DNA of 64,000 nt from Candidatus Iainarchaeum sp. (GCA_026397015.1 JAPLVR010000005.1:1-64000); one strand, 5' to 3'; numbered from the stretch's first letter, positions 34,601 through 43,467 are shown. The notes: a model not told the origin generated them from the sequence alone. Program-made: numbers and translations.

Positions 34601-37600
34601 GACATCGACACAAGCGCGTGGGATTTAAGCAATCTCTATATTGCAAAGGCTGTTGGGGGAGAAAAATACGTTTCTCCGACAGAATTGACAGGATTGTATC
34701 TGAGCTATCAAGTAGAAGCGTTGAATGCAAGAATTGATGTAACGAACGCAAGGCTTGACTTGGCAGATGCGAACATAGTCGATTTGTGGCAGTTAGCAAA
34801 AGATTTGAATGCTGTTGACCAGAATTTGCAGGATCAGATTGACGCATTGAGCGCAAGAGTGAATGACCTGAGCGGCGAAATAATAATTATTCAGGGTCAG
34901 ATTGCGGACATGAGCGTCGAAATCGGCGAGATTCAAGCTCACTTGGATTTAGTTGATGCGGATCTTACGGGAATTTGGAGTGAGATAGTAAATATTAAAG
35001 ATCAAATAGAAGCGATGAATCATGGAACAGTTAACATTGAATTTAGGCAGAATACAATGAAATTGGATGTTTCCGGTGAAGCTCCGATTGGTTCAACAAC
35101 AGTAACATTGAAATTTTTTAAATCAACCAGCCCTTCAACACAATATGGTTCGGCATATACGACTCCGGTTGTAACTAGCGGGGCAAATGGTAATGCGTAT
35201 CTTTTTACGCAAGCGAATGGAAATGCTATCAATGTATCTGCTTTCGATCCGGCAATCTACAACCTAGAAGTGTCATTTGGAATGCCCGGCGGAGGATACT
35301 TGGTTTACACGGTATTCAGTGAACTTTTGCTAATCGAAACTGAATCAAGGACAACGCAGTTGGAAATTGATGTGGACACAATCAATCAGCAAATAACTGA
35401 TTTAAATGAACAAGACGCTAATTTCCAAATACAACTAAACAATGTTTACGCGCAGTTGGCAGTTCATGACCAAAATATAATCGATTTAGCGCAATCAATT
35501 AGCGACATCAATACGGCTCTTAATTCACGAATCGATGATTTGAATTTAGAGCTAATCGCGCAGGTGGCAAGGCTCGATGCACGAATCGATGCGCTTGATG
35601 CGAGACTAACAGCATTAGAAAATATTGTAGATGCGATGAATCACGGAACAATTTCACTGAATTACAGAAAAGATTTAGACAGATTAAGAGTTAAAGGTGA
35701 GGCTCCGGAAGGCGCTGTAACCGCGATAATTCACATAAGGGATTTGGACGGGACAACTGTTCAATCAGATGTTTCTGTGACGGTTGATACGACTGACAAT
35801 TCATACACAAAGGATATTGATGTTAGTTCGTGGTCGGCGCAGGTTTACGACATCGGAGTCGAATTCAAAGACTCTGGAGACGCAACAATAGGGCAATGGG
35901 TTAATGCGCAATTTTATGCATTGGCTGTTCTTGCGGATTTCCAGGGATTTGGCTTCATTGAAGACAAAACTTTCGAGTATTTCTTGGTGTTGCCAAACAC
36001 AAGAGCAATTGCCTTTGACTTTGGGGCAATAACCGAAGGTCAATATGATTTCAATTTAGTTCTGAGCAACGGAATATCAGTAAGCCAAATGCTTTTGAGT
36101 TCGCACGTTGCGAAGTACAGCGGGCAGGAATTTAACACAAGGTTTGTGCTTCCCGAGAAAGGAAACTATTCCGCGAATTTAATTGCATATAATGGGGACA
36201 CGGCGGAAACTATTGTAAGCAACGACTTCAACATTGAAATTGTTGATATGTTCGATGCGTTAAAAGGAGAAATAAATATTTCTTCTCCGGCTTACAACGA
36301 TAACGTGTATTCAGCGCAAGCGAATACGTTCTACACAAATGAGGACTTTAATTTAGCTGCGGTAATTGGGACAACAAATCTTGGTTCCTATTGTGCAGTG
36401 AGATTAGTCGGAAATGATGAGCAATTCTTGGCCGTGCCGTCAATTGCAAACTATGTTTGTTCAACCATGGCGTTCAAAAATAGAATGCTTGGAGATCTTG
36501 AAGGGCTTTTCTTAATTTCAGTTGAAAGTCCTGTGAACAATCTTGTAAAAGCGGATTTCAATTTGGGGATTGATTATACGAAACCAAGTTTCCCAGATTC
36601 AAACGCAGAAGCAATAATGCCAGCTATTGGTGCTTTCAGCGGAGTATTGCACATTGATGTAAATACTTGGGACACTTTGTCAGGTGTTGACACGGTAGTA
36701 ATTGAAATGATTGACAAAGATACTGACGCAGTCGTTTCTTCGGCATATGCCGATTATAATGCTGCTACTGGTTTTTGGAATCACGATTTCAACACAGTAT
36801 TTTTGGGAATACCTGATGGGGCTTACGACATAAAGACAATAGTGACCGATGTTGCAGGAAACTCTGATAATAGGATTGTTGATCCGGGTGTTGACAATAC
36901 CAAGCCGGTAATCAATTCAATCGTGTTTTCAAGTAACCCAATATTAAGAAATTCAACGGTAACAGTTGACGCAAATGTTAGTGACAACTTTGCAGGGGTA
37001 AAAGAAGTTAAGGCAGTTATTACTGATGGAAGTACTGTCCAGAATTTGGTTCTTTCGAGAACAAGCGGCAGTATTTTGAGCGGTATTTGGTCTGCAGACT
37101 TTAACGTAGATACAACTTGGGATGCGGGAATATACACTATTGTTGTGGATGCAAATGATTTTGCAATACCATCAAATAGTGCTATGTCCTTGTCCGGGAA
37201 TGTAAACGTGTTGAAGAACTATTACTTCAACGTTTCCGACCAGAGCAAACAAATTGCTTCCGAAACTACCACAACATTTGCTGTTGATGGCAACTTCAGG
37301 GACGATTTGGGAAATGTTCCTGCTGCGAACACAATCTTGATAACAAGCAATGTTGTTTCCGCTGTAAGTGTTCAGTTCGACGGGAATGGTTTGTTCACAA
37401 TAACCACAAATAGTTTAAATGTGGGAACATACTACGTTGATTTGAACTACAATACAAATGATTACAACTACACTGCAAGAGCCACTTTGAGTGTAAGCAA
37501 TCCTGCTCAACCGGCAGAAACTGGCGGTGCAGGCGGAGGCAGTGGCGGGATACCATCAGCTCAAACATGCGCATCATTCACATATTCGGATTGGGGTGCG

Positions 37601-37921
37601 TGTAGTGCAAACGGACAACAGACAAGAACTGTTGTTTCTGCTTTGCCAAATGGGTGCGTAGATGGGGCTCCTGTACTAATACAGTTATGCACGCCTCCGG
37701 CAACTGGGGGAACAACTCCTGTGACTGGCGGAGAAACAACTCCGACTGGTGGAGAGACCACTCCTACTGGTGGAGAAACAACTCCTCCGGTAGCAGCTCC
37801 TCCAACCGGGCCGACTGGTCTCTTTGAATTGGGCGCCAATGCGGAAACCCTTGGAATAGGCGCACTTGCAGTGATACTGCTCGGCGGCATAGGGTATTTT
37901 GTCTGGAAAAAGAAAAAATAG
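31664..37921 (+). CDS. giant modular surface protein (HYR repeats, coiled coils, TSP1-like end)
   Basis: About 2085 residues from GTG 31664, preceded by GGGGGT eight bases upstream; a GTG at 31628 gives a longer leader. Order: signal peptide; beta domains; a bacterial-type Flg_new/InlB-B-like repeat (about residues 205-275); five HYR domains of about 80 residues (about 425-820), each with EATSxxG and CxATD-like parts; an Ig-like domain; then two coiled-coil plus beta modules joined by MNHGTxxxxxR (around 1118 and 1325). More beta domains follow, then a TSP1-like CxxxxWGACS, a TTP-rich TGGE linker, one membrane helix and KKKK. It is probably a surface adhesin or stalk. Confidence 0.8.
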   Translation: MGHKGLGEVFSVVLVLIFLISMSASVFAASVTSSPSIGGTSVHSPGDVNWSGVANIYASDNAYATSTVDDYQHTHYLTATGFDFSSIPTNAVITGITATIERKVSSTSGGSEVQDDHVRIIKGGVIQTSADDKASGTHYTTSDVSAIYGGATDSWDAGLTTTDIKASNFGIALVSEKANDDSGSRTVSVDYIAVTVTYTIPHTITASADAGGTISPSGAVSVADGTSKTFTITPTSGNVVSDVLVDSASQGRSNSYTFTNVTTDHTIAASFDDGWYAPNANVNSTFEYAGRAYISNDSYADTDHSNRIVEYTTFNIPAIPVGATINGIEVALEGKTTGRNLTVALSKNGGSSYGATTYNTVFASTDKTVIIGNPSTTWGQSWISNNFTDANFRVKITSGSGSSSTVSLDQLQVKVYYTSDATPPTIDHVDDIVAEATSAEGALVTITPPMSHDDVDGDIPSSCDYATGTFPLGTTTVTCQKTDSAGNGPVFEIFTVTVQDTTDPVLTVPSDITEEAVSAAGNNVSFSVSATDLVDSSVSIVCSANSGDLFPIGTTTVICTATDDYANSTIETFDIIVQHLAGPEITVPFDITVEADSLGGGTIVNFSASANDVVDGSATVSCVPASGSVFPLGTTVVSCDSTDLHGNTSVKKFSVIVQDTSAPVLVIPGDITEEATSSAGADVIYVVTAVDVVDGSTVVDCVPLSGSTFSLGTTTVDCSTSDAALNTATGSFKVTVEDTTAPDLTVPADIVEEATSPLGNNVSFIVTATDLVDDSVDIICTPASGDLFAIATTLVSCTATDDYANPVTKTFNVTVQDTIAPVSYITNPTGIKTVLDGKVIISGTAEDSGSGINRVLIQIMEDGVFVHSGIADGTADWAYTWDARGLANGKSYLIKSVAVDNATNVEPDANVLIFKLDYSTPTIDNVYHTVAGTKYVLVSGYLDFQNVDYDVEIVDSTNIDGSALYTFPVTTDENGFFSVDIDTSAWDLSNLYIAKAVGGEKYVSPTELTGLYLSYQVEALNARIDVTNARLDLADANIVDLWQLAKDLNAVDQNLQDQIDALSARVNDLSGEIIIIQGQIADMSVEIGEIQAHLDLVDADLTGIWSEIVNIKDQIEAMNHGTVNIEFRQNTMKLDVSGEAPIGSTTVTLKFFKSTSPSTQYGSAYTTPVVTSGANGNAYLFTQANGNAINVSAFDPAIYNLEVSFGMPGGGYLVYTVFSELLLIETESRTTQLEIDVDTINQQITDLNEQDANFQIQLNNVYAQLAVHDQNIIDLAQSISDINTALNSRIDDLNLELIAQVARLDARIDALDARLTALENIVDAMNHGTISLNYRKDLDRLRVKGEAPEGAVTAIIHIRDLDGTTVQSDVSVTVDTTDNSYTKDIDVSSWSAQVYDIGVEFKDSGDATIGQWVNAQFYALAVLADFQGFGFIEDKTFEYFLVLPNTRAIAFDFGAITEGQYDFNLVLSNGISVSQMLLSSHVAKYSGQEFNTRFVLPEKGNYSANLIAYNGDTAETIVSNDFNIEIVDMFDALKGEINISSPAYNDNVYSAQANTFYTNEDFNLAAVIGTTNLGSYCAVRLVGNDEQFLAVPSIANYVCSTMAFKNRMLGDLEGLFLISVESPVNNLVKADFNLGIDYTKPSFPDSNAEAIMPAIGAFSGVLHIDVNTWDTLSGVDTVVIEMIDKDTDAVVSSAYADYNAATGFWNHDFNTVFLGIPDGAYDIKTIVTDVAGNSDNRIVDPGVDNTKPVINSIVFSSNPILRNSTVTVDANVSDNFAGVKEVKAVITDGSTVQNLVLSRTSGSILSGIWSADFNVDTTWDAGIYTIVVDANDFAIPSNSAMSLSGNVNVLKNYYFNVSDQSKQIASETTTTFAVDGNFRDDLGNVPAANTILITSNVVSAVSVQFDGNGLFTITTNSLNVGTYYVDLNYNTNDYNYTARATLSVSNPAQPAETGGAGGGSGGIPSAQTCASFTYSDWGACSANGQQTRTVVSALPNGCVDGAPVLIQLCTPPATGGTTPVTGGETTPTGGETTPTGGETTPPVAAPPTGPTGLFELGANAETLGIGALAVILLGGIGYFVWKKKK

Positions 37922-37933
37922 TTATTTAAAACG

Positions 37934-37972
37934 ATGAAGGGGGTCGGGTTTTCCGCCCTTTCATTTCTCTTT
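37934..37972 (+). terminator. hairpin terminator after the giant surface gene
   Basis: ATGAAGGG (37934-37941) pairs with CCCTTTCAT (37956-37964), with inner GTCGG/CCG pairs, and a T-rich run follows. It starts 12 bases after the stop. Further on, a perfect GGTTACA-agg-TGTAACC hairpin lies at 38055-38071; nothing else is recognised between 37973 and 38178. Confidence 0.6.
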
Positions 37973-38181
37973 TTTTAATTAATTTCTTTCCTTTTTTTTA
38001 ATTGTTTTTTTCTTGTTCTTCTTAGTTTTTTTTAATTGCGCTTCTTTTTTTGGGGGTTACAAGGTGTAACCAAACGGAGATGAATAAAATGTCCGGTACA
38101 AATTGTACATGCCCTTTCAGTTGATACGGGGGGGAACCTTATTTTGGGACGGGTAGAGTTTGGCAGGCGCCAAAAGGTTTT

Positions 38182-38200
38182 TATATACGCAGAGTATATA
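38182..38200 (+). promoter_or_regulatory. palindromic operator/TATA region of the toxin-antitoxin operon
   Basis: TATATAC (38182-38188) and GTATATA (38194-38200) form a perfect inverted repeat with a five-base spacer, overlapping the TATA box 22-40 bases before the antitoxin ATG. This is the expected site for self-repression by the antitoxin. Confidence 0.65.
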
Positions 38201-38221
38201 TTGAATGTATGGTGGTGTTGT

Positions 38222-38461
38222 ATGGTACAGGCAATGGTAGATATCCCGAAAGAAGCGAATCAGATTTTGAATATTGTTAAGGCAAGGCATAACTTGAAGA
38301 CGAAAAGCGACGCGATTTCATTGGTGGTCAAGGAGTATGGTGCGAATCTGCTTGAATCTAATCTTCGGCCGGATTATTTAGAAAAACTTGCAAATTTTGA
38401 GGCAGAAAAGGGAGTTGCTTTTAAAAATATCGGCGGGCTAAAGAAATTGATTGAGGGATAA
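38222..38461 (+). CDS. antitoxin, DUF2683-like
   Basis: 79 residues from ATG 38222, chosen because the TATA palindrome at 38182-38200 lies upstream; the frame from 38144 would include the promoter. The N-terminal MVDIPKEANQILNIVKARHN followed by LKTKSDAISLVVKEYG is the strand-helix-helix pattern of a ribbon-helix-helix repressor. The C-terminal LESNLRPDYLEKLANFEAEK would wrap the toxin. The pair with the RelE-like gene, three bases apart, matches archaeal DUF2683-RelE modules. Confidence 0.7.
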   Translation: MVQAMVDIPKEANQILNIVKARHNLKTKSDAISLVVKEYGANLLESNLRPDYLEKLANFEAEKGVAFKNIGGLKKLIEG

Positions 38462-38464
38462 GGC

Positions 38465-38731
38465 ATGCGCTCTTATGAAATTCTTCCTTCGCTGCTTAAA
38501 ACGCTTCAGAAATTATCCAAAAAGAATAATTCGTTATATCTGCAAGTCATGAAAAAGATCGAAGAGATTATTGAAACGGCGGATGTTGAGCATTACAAAA
38601 ACCTTCGGCACGACATGAAAGAATTGAAACGCGTGCATGTGGGACATTTTGTGCTGGTTTTTGAGTACAAGAAATGGGAAGATAAAATAATTTTTAAAGA
38701 TTTTGACCACCACGACAACATTTATTGTTGA
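38465..38731 (+). CDS. RelE/ParE-family toxin
   Basis: 88 residues with the RelE fold pattern. An N-terminal helix (LPSLLKTLQKLSKKN) precedes LYLQVMKKIEEI. The core strand LRHDMKELKRVHVGHFVLVF leads to an acidic turn, and the end is IIFKDFDHHDNIYC. RelE toxins cut mRNA on the ribosome. A basic Lys/Arg surface and the C-terminal FDHHDNIY element are typical of the archaeal HxxxxY type. It starts three bases after the antitoxin stop and is co-transcribed. It is intact, so the system is probably active. Confidence 0.75.
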   Translation: MRSYEILPSLLKTLQKLSKKNNSLYLQVMKKIEEIIETADVEHYKNLRHDMKELKRVHVGHFVLVFEYKKWEDKIIFKDFDHHDNIYC

Positions 38732-38899
38732 TTATTTTTAATTACTCCTTTTTTTGCGGGTTGAAACTTTTTTCGTCGCTTGGCGTAAATTTGGGTTGGT
38801 TTAAAACGGGCAAAAGCCTTTTCCTTTTTTGATGCGCAAAAAGCCCAAACTTGTTCTGTGTAAGAAGTAAGCCAAATCAAAGACTATTTACACAATGCT

Positions 38900-39027
38900 A
38901 TCGCGAGAGGCTTTGCACTTTTATTTGGTTTTGAGCCGGCGCGCATTGTAGTTTGAACGAAAACGACATGACGGTTTGATACTTTTTTGCGTTGAAAAAT
39001 AATTTAGGTGCAAAGCCATCGCGAGAG
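38900..39027. repeat. long inverted repeat in the gap before the HerA-like gene
   Basis: GGCTTTGCAC (38909-38918) is the perfect reverse complement of GTGCAAAGCC (39008-39017). Each arm carries the same neighbour, ATCGCGAGAG, at 38900-38909 and 39018-39027, in direct orientation. The arms enclose about 90 bases. The gap from 38732 to 39061 has no gene. A TATA-like TAATTAAATA (39031-39040) fits a leaderless start for the next gene. Confidence 0.55.
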
Positions 39028-39061
39028 TAATAATTAAATACTTCTATTCCCTCTTCTTATA

Positions 39062-40366
39062 ATGCCTGAACAATTTTCAGCTGACTTTTCGGAAGAGGAG
39101 GCCGTGCTTGGAAGGGATTTGAAGGACCTTGAGCAGTACGGCAGCAAGGGGACCGCCTATTTGGGGAAGGTCGTTTTGTCTTCCGGGGAAAAGCCGGTTT
39201 TGGGAAGAAAGGTTGTTGTCGACTTGGCGAAGCCGCACCTGATGCTTATTTGCGGAAAGAGGGGCGCCGGAAAGTCGCATTCATTAACAGTTCTGATGGA
39301 GGAAATGGCAAGGCTTGACCCGAGCGTCAAGATGAGGATTTCAGCGATTGCAATCGACACTGTTGGAATTTTTTGGGGTTTAAAGATTCCGAGAAAGGAT
39401 ACTGCCGAGCTTGAGGGCTGGGATTTGGTTCCCGAAAAAACAGATGCAAGAGTTTATGTTCCGAAGGGGCAGCTTGCATTCTATCAGGAAAAAAATATGC
39501 CTGTGGACGGGGCATTCACTTTGAAGTGTTCCGAATTGGAGGAAACCGAGTGGATGGCTTTGTTCAAATTGAAGTGGACTGATCCTGAAGGAGTTTTGAT
39601 TTCGAGGGTCGTGCAGAGAGTGAGGGAAAAAATCGGCACCTATTATGGAATTGACGATTTGATTTCTGCTGCAAAAAGTGATGATGAAGCTCAGTCGGTT
39701 GCGAAGCAGGCGGTAGTAAACCGTTTTCAAGTCGCAAAATCATGGGGCTTAATCGAAAAGGAGGGAACGAAAATACTTGACTTGGCTGCTCCGGGGATAA
39801 TTACTTTGATTGATGTTTCTTCTTACAGGCAGACGCTTGGCACCGAGGGGATAAAGGATATTGTGGTCGCGCTTATTGGAAAAAAATTGTTCGAGCAGAG
39901 GATGCTTTTCAGGAAGGAAGAGGAAATAAAATTGATTCAGGAGAACAGGAGGAGCAGCAAGATGCCCCTTGTTTGGCTTTTGATTGATGAAGCGCACATG
40001 TTCATGCCCCGCGATGAAAGCAGTATCGCGCTGAACATTTTGCTGGAATGGGTTCGCGTTGGAAGGCAGCCCGGCCTCGGATTGATTCTCGCAACACAGC
40101 GCCCTGAAAGAATTCATCCGGATGCGATTTCCCAGTGCGATATTTTTATTTCCCACAGAATGACTTCGCAGCCTGACATTGCGGCAGTAGGGGCCTTGAG
40201 GCCGAGTTATTTGCACATGGATTTTGATAAATTATTCGCCGAGATGCCGCGCCAGCAGGGCTTCGCTTTGGTGATTGATGACAATACTGAAAAAACCTGG
40301 ATGATTAAGACGAGGCCGAGGCTCTCGTGGGATTCGAGCGTCACTGCGACCGCGTTCATTATTTAA
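39062..40366 (+). CDS. HerA-like/DUF87 ATPase
   Basis: A 434-residue FtsK/HerA-superfamily ATPase. Walker A is GKRGAGKSHS near residues 66-75 and Walker B is WLLIDEAHMFMPRD near residue 307-320. VGRQPGLGLILATQRPERI and the arginine-finger region SHRMTSQPD follow. The N-terminal ~45 residues form a small beta domain as in HAS-barrel HerA proteins. HerA pumps DNA with NurA in end resection, but no nurA is adjacent, so another translocase role is open. TATA is about 25 bases before the ATG; no Shine-Dalgarno is needed. Confidence 0.85.
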   Translation: MPEQFSADFSEEEAVLGRDLKDLEQYGSKGTAYLGKVVLSSGEKPVLGRKVVVDLAKPHLMLICGKRGAGKSHSLTVLMEEMARLDPSVKMRISAIAIDTVGIFWGLKIPRKDTAELEGWDLVPEKTDARVYVPKGQLAFYQEKNMPVDGAFTLKCSELEETEWMALFKLKWTDPEGVLISRVVQRVREKIGTYYGIDDLISAAKSDDEAQSVAKQAVVNRFQVAKSWGLIEKEGTKILDLAAPGIITLIDVSSYRQTLGTEGIKDIVVALIGKKLFEQRMLFRKEEEIKLIQENRRSSKMPLVWLLIDEAHMFMPRDESSIALNILLEWVRVGRQPGLGLILATQRPERIHPDAISQCDIFISHRMTSQPDIAAVGALRPSYLHMDFDKLFAEMPRQQGFALVIDDNTEKTWMIKTRPRLSWDSSVTATAFII

Positions 40367-40416
40367 CTTTTTTTGTTTTATTTATTTAATGCCGAACAAA
40401 GTTAGGCATTTGGCGG

Positions 40417-40448
40417 CGTTTTTTCGCCAGCCTTTTTTCGAAAAAAGG
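40417..40448 (-). repeat. GGCGAAAA-tailed hairpin repeat, minus orientation
   Basis: On the minus strand the arms AGCCTTTTTT/AAAAAAGGCT are followed by GGCGAAAAAA. It ends five bases before tRNA-Leu. Palindromic TTTTTTCGAAAAAA makes the loop tight. Confidence 0.75.
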
Positions 40449-40453
40449 CTGAT

Positions 40454-40537
40454 GCACGGGTTGGGGAGCGGTCAAACCCGCCAGGCTTAGGACCTGGTCG
40501 CTTAGTGCGTTCGGCGGTTCGAGTCCGCCCCCGTGCA
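40454..40537 (+). tRNA. tRNA-Leu (anticodon UAG)
   Basis: An 84-base class II tRNA without intron. Acceptor GCACGGG/CCCGTGC, anticodon stem CCAGG/CCTGG around loop CTTAGGA (anticodon TAG, reads CUA), a long variable arm, and T arm GGCGG-TTCGAGT-CCGCC. Discriminator A; CCA is not encoded. A hairpin repeat lies directly upstream. The following 230 bases to ppdK hold a TATA-like ACTTATATC (40570-40578) and a 22-codon frame at 40604-40672 not thought to be a gene. Confidence 0.93.
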
Positions 40538-40769
40538 TTTTTTTTCACCGGCATTGACCTCTGAAAAAACTTATATCTCCTTCGATTTTTTTGATTTCTT
40601 TGGATGCCGGTTATTGTTTTTGAAAAGAAGAAGCCTCCTGATGGTGCCCAAAACCCGAGTATTCTGGAATAACGATACAGGTATGCTAAAAAATTTTTTT
40701 CTTTTAGGCGGGTTTATTAACTTTTTTCAGCCTGTTATTTGGGTTTAATTTTTTGTAGGTGAAATCTGA

Positions 40770-43439
40770 ATGGTTACAAATGAGTATGGTGGGAAGAATG
40801 CAAATGCAAAATTCGTTTACATGTTTGAGGAAGGAAAAAAGGAAATGAAAATGCTCCTCGGAGGAAAGGGGGCGAATTTGGCGGAGATGACAAACACTGG
40901 CCTTCCCGTGCCCTACGGTTTCACCATTACCACTGATGTCTGCAAATATTATTATGCCAATAAAAAAACTTACCCTAAAGGTTTGGATGAACAGATTTTG
41001 GTTGCAATTAAAAAAATGGAATCCAAAACCGGGAAAAAATTCGGTGATAAAAAGAATCCGCTGCTTGTTTCTGTGCGCTCTGGTGCTCCCGCTTCGATGC
41101 CCGGAATGATGGACACGATCCTGAATCTTGGAATCAACGATGTTGTTGTAGGAACAATTTCAAAAAAATCGAACAATGAGAGATTTGCTTGGGACGCTTA
41201 CAGAAGATTTATCACAATGTTTGGAAACGTTGTAATGGGAATAAAACATTCAAAGTTTGAAGAAATAATGGATGAGATTAAGCGCAAATACAAGAAGAAA
41301 CTTGATACTGAGTTAAGCGCGGAAATGTTGAAGGAAATGGTTGCGGAGCAAAAGAAACTTTACAAAAAAGAAACAAAAGAAGAATTTCCAACCGAGCCCT
41401 TGAAACAACTTGAAAGATCGATGGGTGCTGTTTTCGAATCGTGGAATACAGAAAGAGCCGTCATCTACAGACGCCTAAATAATGTGCCGAACGATTGGGG
41501 CACCGCAGTTAACGTCCAAGAAATGGTTTTCGGAAATATGGGAAATGATTCAGGAACCGGCGTTGCTTTTACCAGAAACCCTTCAAACGGAGAAAACAAA
41601 TTTTACGGCGAATTCCTGATGAATGCGCAGGGCGAAGACGTTGTAGCCGGAATAAGAACGCCGAAACCGATTCACGAGCTCGGCAAAATTTTGCCAAAGG
41701 CTTACAAGCAATTGGTTGAAATAAGGGGCAGGCTTGAAAAACATTACAAGGACATGCAGGACTTTGAATTTACGATTGAAAATCAGAAACTTTTCATGCT
41801 GCAGACAAGGAACGGAAAGAGAACTGCGCACGCCGCGGTGAAAGTCGCAGTAGATATGGAAAAAGAAAAATTAATTTCAAAAGAAGAAGCTGTTCTAAGA
41901 GTTGATCCTTCCTCTTTAGACCAATTACTTCACAGGCAGTTTGACCCGAAGCACAAATATGCTGCACTAACAGAAGGGCTTCCTGCTTCTCCGGGCGCTG
42001 CTGTTGGAAAAGTTGTTTTCACCGCAGAGCATGCAAAAATGCTTGCGGAGGAAGGGGAAAAAGTTATTTTGGTTCGCATTGAAACCTCGCCAGAAGATAT
42101 TGAGGGAATGCATTCGGCGCAAGGCATTTTAACCGCGCGCGGAGGAATGACTTCTCACGCCGCAGTTGTGGCGCGAGGAATGGGAAAGTGCTGCGTCGCA
42201 GGCGCGGACGAAATTGTGGTTGATGAAAAGGCGAAGCATTTTACCTGCAAAGAAACAGTTGTAAAAGAACTTGATGTTATTTCGCTGAATGGCTCCACAG
42301 GAGAAGTGATTGTGGGAGAATTGCCCACTGTCGAGCCGACCCTTTCTGGCGATTTCGGAACGTTAATGGAATGGGCCGACGGTTTTAGGAAATTGAGGAT
42401 AAGGACGAATGCCGACACGCCGCACGATGCAAAGGTTGCGCGCGGCTTTGGCGCGGAGGGAATCGGCTTGGCGCGAACAGAGCACATGTTTTTTGAGGCG
42501 AGCAGAATAAAGGCCGTGAGAAAAATGATTCTCTCAAAAACTTTGGAGGAAAGAAAAGCGGCGCTTGCGGAAATTGAGCCTTTCCAGCGCGAGGATTTTG
42601 AGGGAATTTTCAAGGAGATGGATGGCCTGCCCGTAATAATAAGAATGCTTGACCCGCCCCTGCACGAATTTTTGCCGAAGGAAGAAAGGGAAATAAACGA
42701 GCTTGCGGATGAGATGGGCATTGAGGCGAAAAAAATCAGGGAAACGATTGAGGCGCTTCATGAATTCAACCCGATGCTCGGTTTCAGGGGTTGCAGGCTT
42801 GCGATTGTTTATCCAGAAATTATGGAGATGCAGGTGCGCGCAATATTTTCCGCCGCCCTTAATGTTCAAAAGAAAGGAATAAAGCCGCTGCCTGAAATCG
42901 AAGTTCCTTTGGCAGGCGCAGTGAAAGAATATGCTCCGCTCCGCGATTTGGTGAAAAAAGTCTCAAAAGAAATCGGCGCGGAAGGAAAAGTGCATTACAA
43001 AGTTGGAACGATGATTGAGGTGCCGCGTGCCGCCCTTACTGCAGAAGAATTTGCGAAGGAAGCGGAGTTCATGTCTTTTGGGACAAATGACTTAACTCAA
43101 ATGACCTGCGGCTTTTCAAGAGACGACGCCGGAAAATTTTTGGGGCCTTATGTCGAGAAAGGAATTTATTTGAGGGATCCTTTCCAAACGATTGACCAGG
43201 AAGGCGTCGGCATGCTGATGAAAATGTGCGTCGAGAAGGCGCGCTCAATAAATCCGAAAATCAATATCGGGATTTGCGGCGAGCACGGTGGCGACCCGGC
43301 CTCGGTCGAATTTTGCCACAGAATCGGAATGGACAACGTCAGCTGTTCCCCTTACAGGGTCCCGATTGCCAGGCTTGCCGCGGCGCAGGCTGTGATAAGG
43401 GAAAAAATTTTGGGAAAAAAGAACGTAAAGAAAAAGTAG
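40770..43439 (+). CDS. ppdK: pyruvate, phosphate dikinase
   Basis: An 889-residue dikinase of full family length. ATP-grasp elements lie in the first third (LLGGKGANLAEMTNTGLPVP and SVRSGAPASMPGMMDT). The phospho-histidine is His463 within GGMTSHAAVVARGMG. The C-terminal PEP-binding barrel includes GFGAEGIGLARTEHMFF, RMLDPPLHEFLP and the final GICGEHGGDPASVEF. It converts PEP, AMP and PPi to pyruvate and ATP, or the reverse, and often replaces pyruvate kinase in anaerobic archaea. ATG 40770 follows GGTGAAATCTGA. No operon partner. Confidence 0.97.
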   Translation: MVTNEYGGKNANAKFVYMFEEGKKEMKMLLGGKGANLAEMTNTGLPVPYGFTITTDVCKYYYANKKTYPKGLDEQILVAIKKMESKTGKKFGDKKNPLLVSVRSGAPASMPGMMDTILNLGINDVVVGTISKKSNNERFAWDAYRRFITMFGNVVMGIKHSKFEEIMDEIKRKYKKKLDTELSAEMLKEMVAEQKKLYKKETKEEFPTEPLKQLERSMGAVFESWNTERAVIYRRLNNVPNDWGTAVNVQEMVFGNMGNDSGTGVAFTRNPSNGENKFYGEFLMNAQGEDVVAGIRTPKPIHELGKILPKAYKQLVEIRGRLEKHYKDMQDFEFTIENQKLFMLQTRNGKRTAHAAVKVAVDMEKEKLISKEEAVLRVDPSSLDQLLHRQFDPKHKYAALTEGLPASPGAAVGKVVFTAEHAKMLAEEGEKVILVRIETSPEDIEGMHSAQGILTARGGMTSHAAVVARGMGKCCVAGADEIVVDEKAKHFTCKETVVKELDVISLNGSTGEVIVGELPTVEPTLSGDFGTLMEWADGFRKLRIRTNADTPHDAKVARGFGAEGIGLARTEHMFFEASRIKAVRKMILSKTLEERKAALAEIEPFQREDFEGIFKEMDGLPVIIRMLDPPLHEFLPKEEREINELADEMGIEAKKIRETIEALHEFNPMLGFRGCRLAIVYPEIMEMQVRAIFSAALNVQKKGIKPLPEIEVPLAGAVKEYAPLRDLVKKVSKEIGAEGKVHYKVGTMIEVPRAALTAEEFAKEAEFMSFGTNDLTQMTCGFSRDDAGKFLGPYVEKGIYLRDPFQTIDQEGVGMLMKMCVEKARSINPKINIGICGEHGGDPASVEFCHRIGMDNVSCSPYRVPIARLAAAQAVIREKILGKKNVKKK

Positions 43440-43467
43440 TTATACTTCTTTGTCTGCAAATATCTGT

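Noticed and set aside
36580..36610. FPDSN inside the giant surface protein resembling the PDSN tail
   Set aside because: It is internal, with no hydrophobic helix or basic tail after it, so it is a chance match.
38080..38124. 14-codon frame ending CTCPFS after GGAG
   Set aside because: Far too short to support, and not linked to the following toxin-antitoxin operon.
40604..40672. 22-codon frame with TATA about 27 bases upstream, before ppdK
   Set aside because: Too short, no family, no Shine-Dalgarno; the promoter more likely belongs to an untranslated leader.
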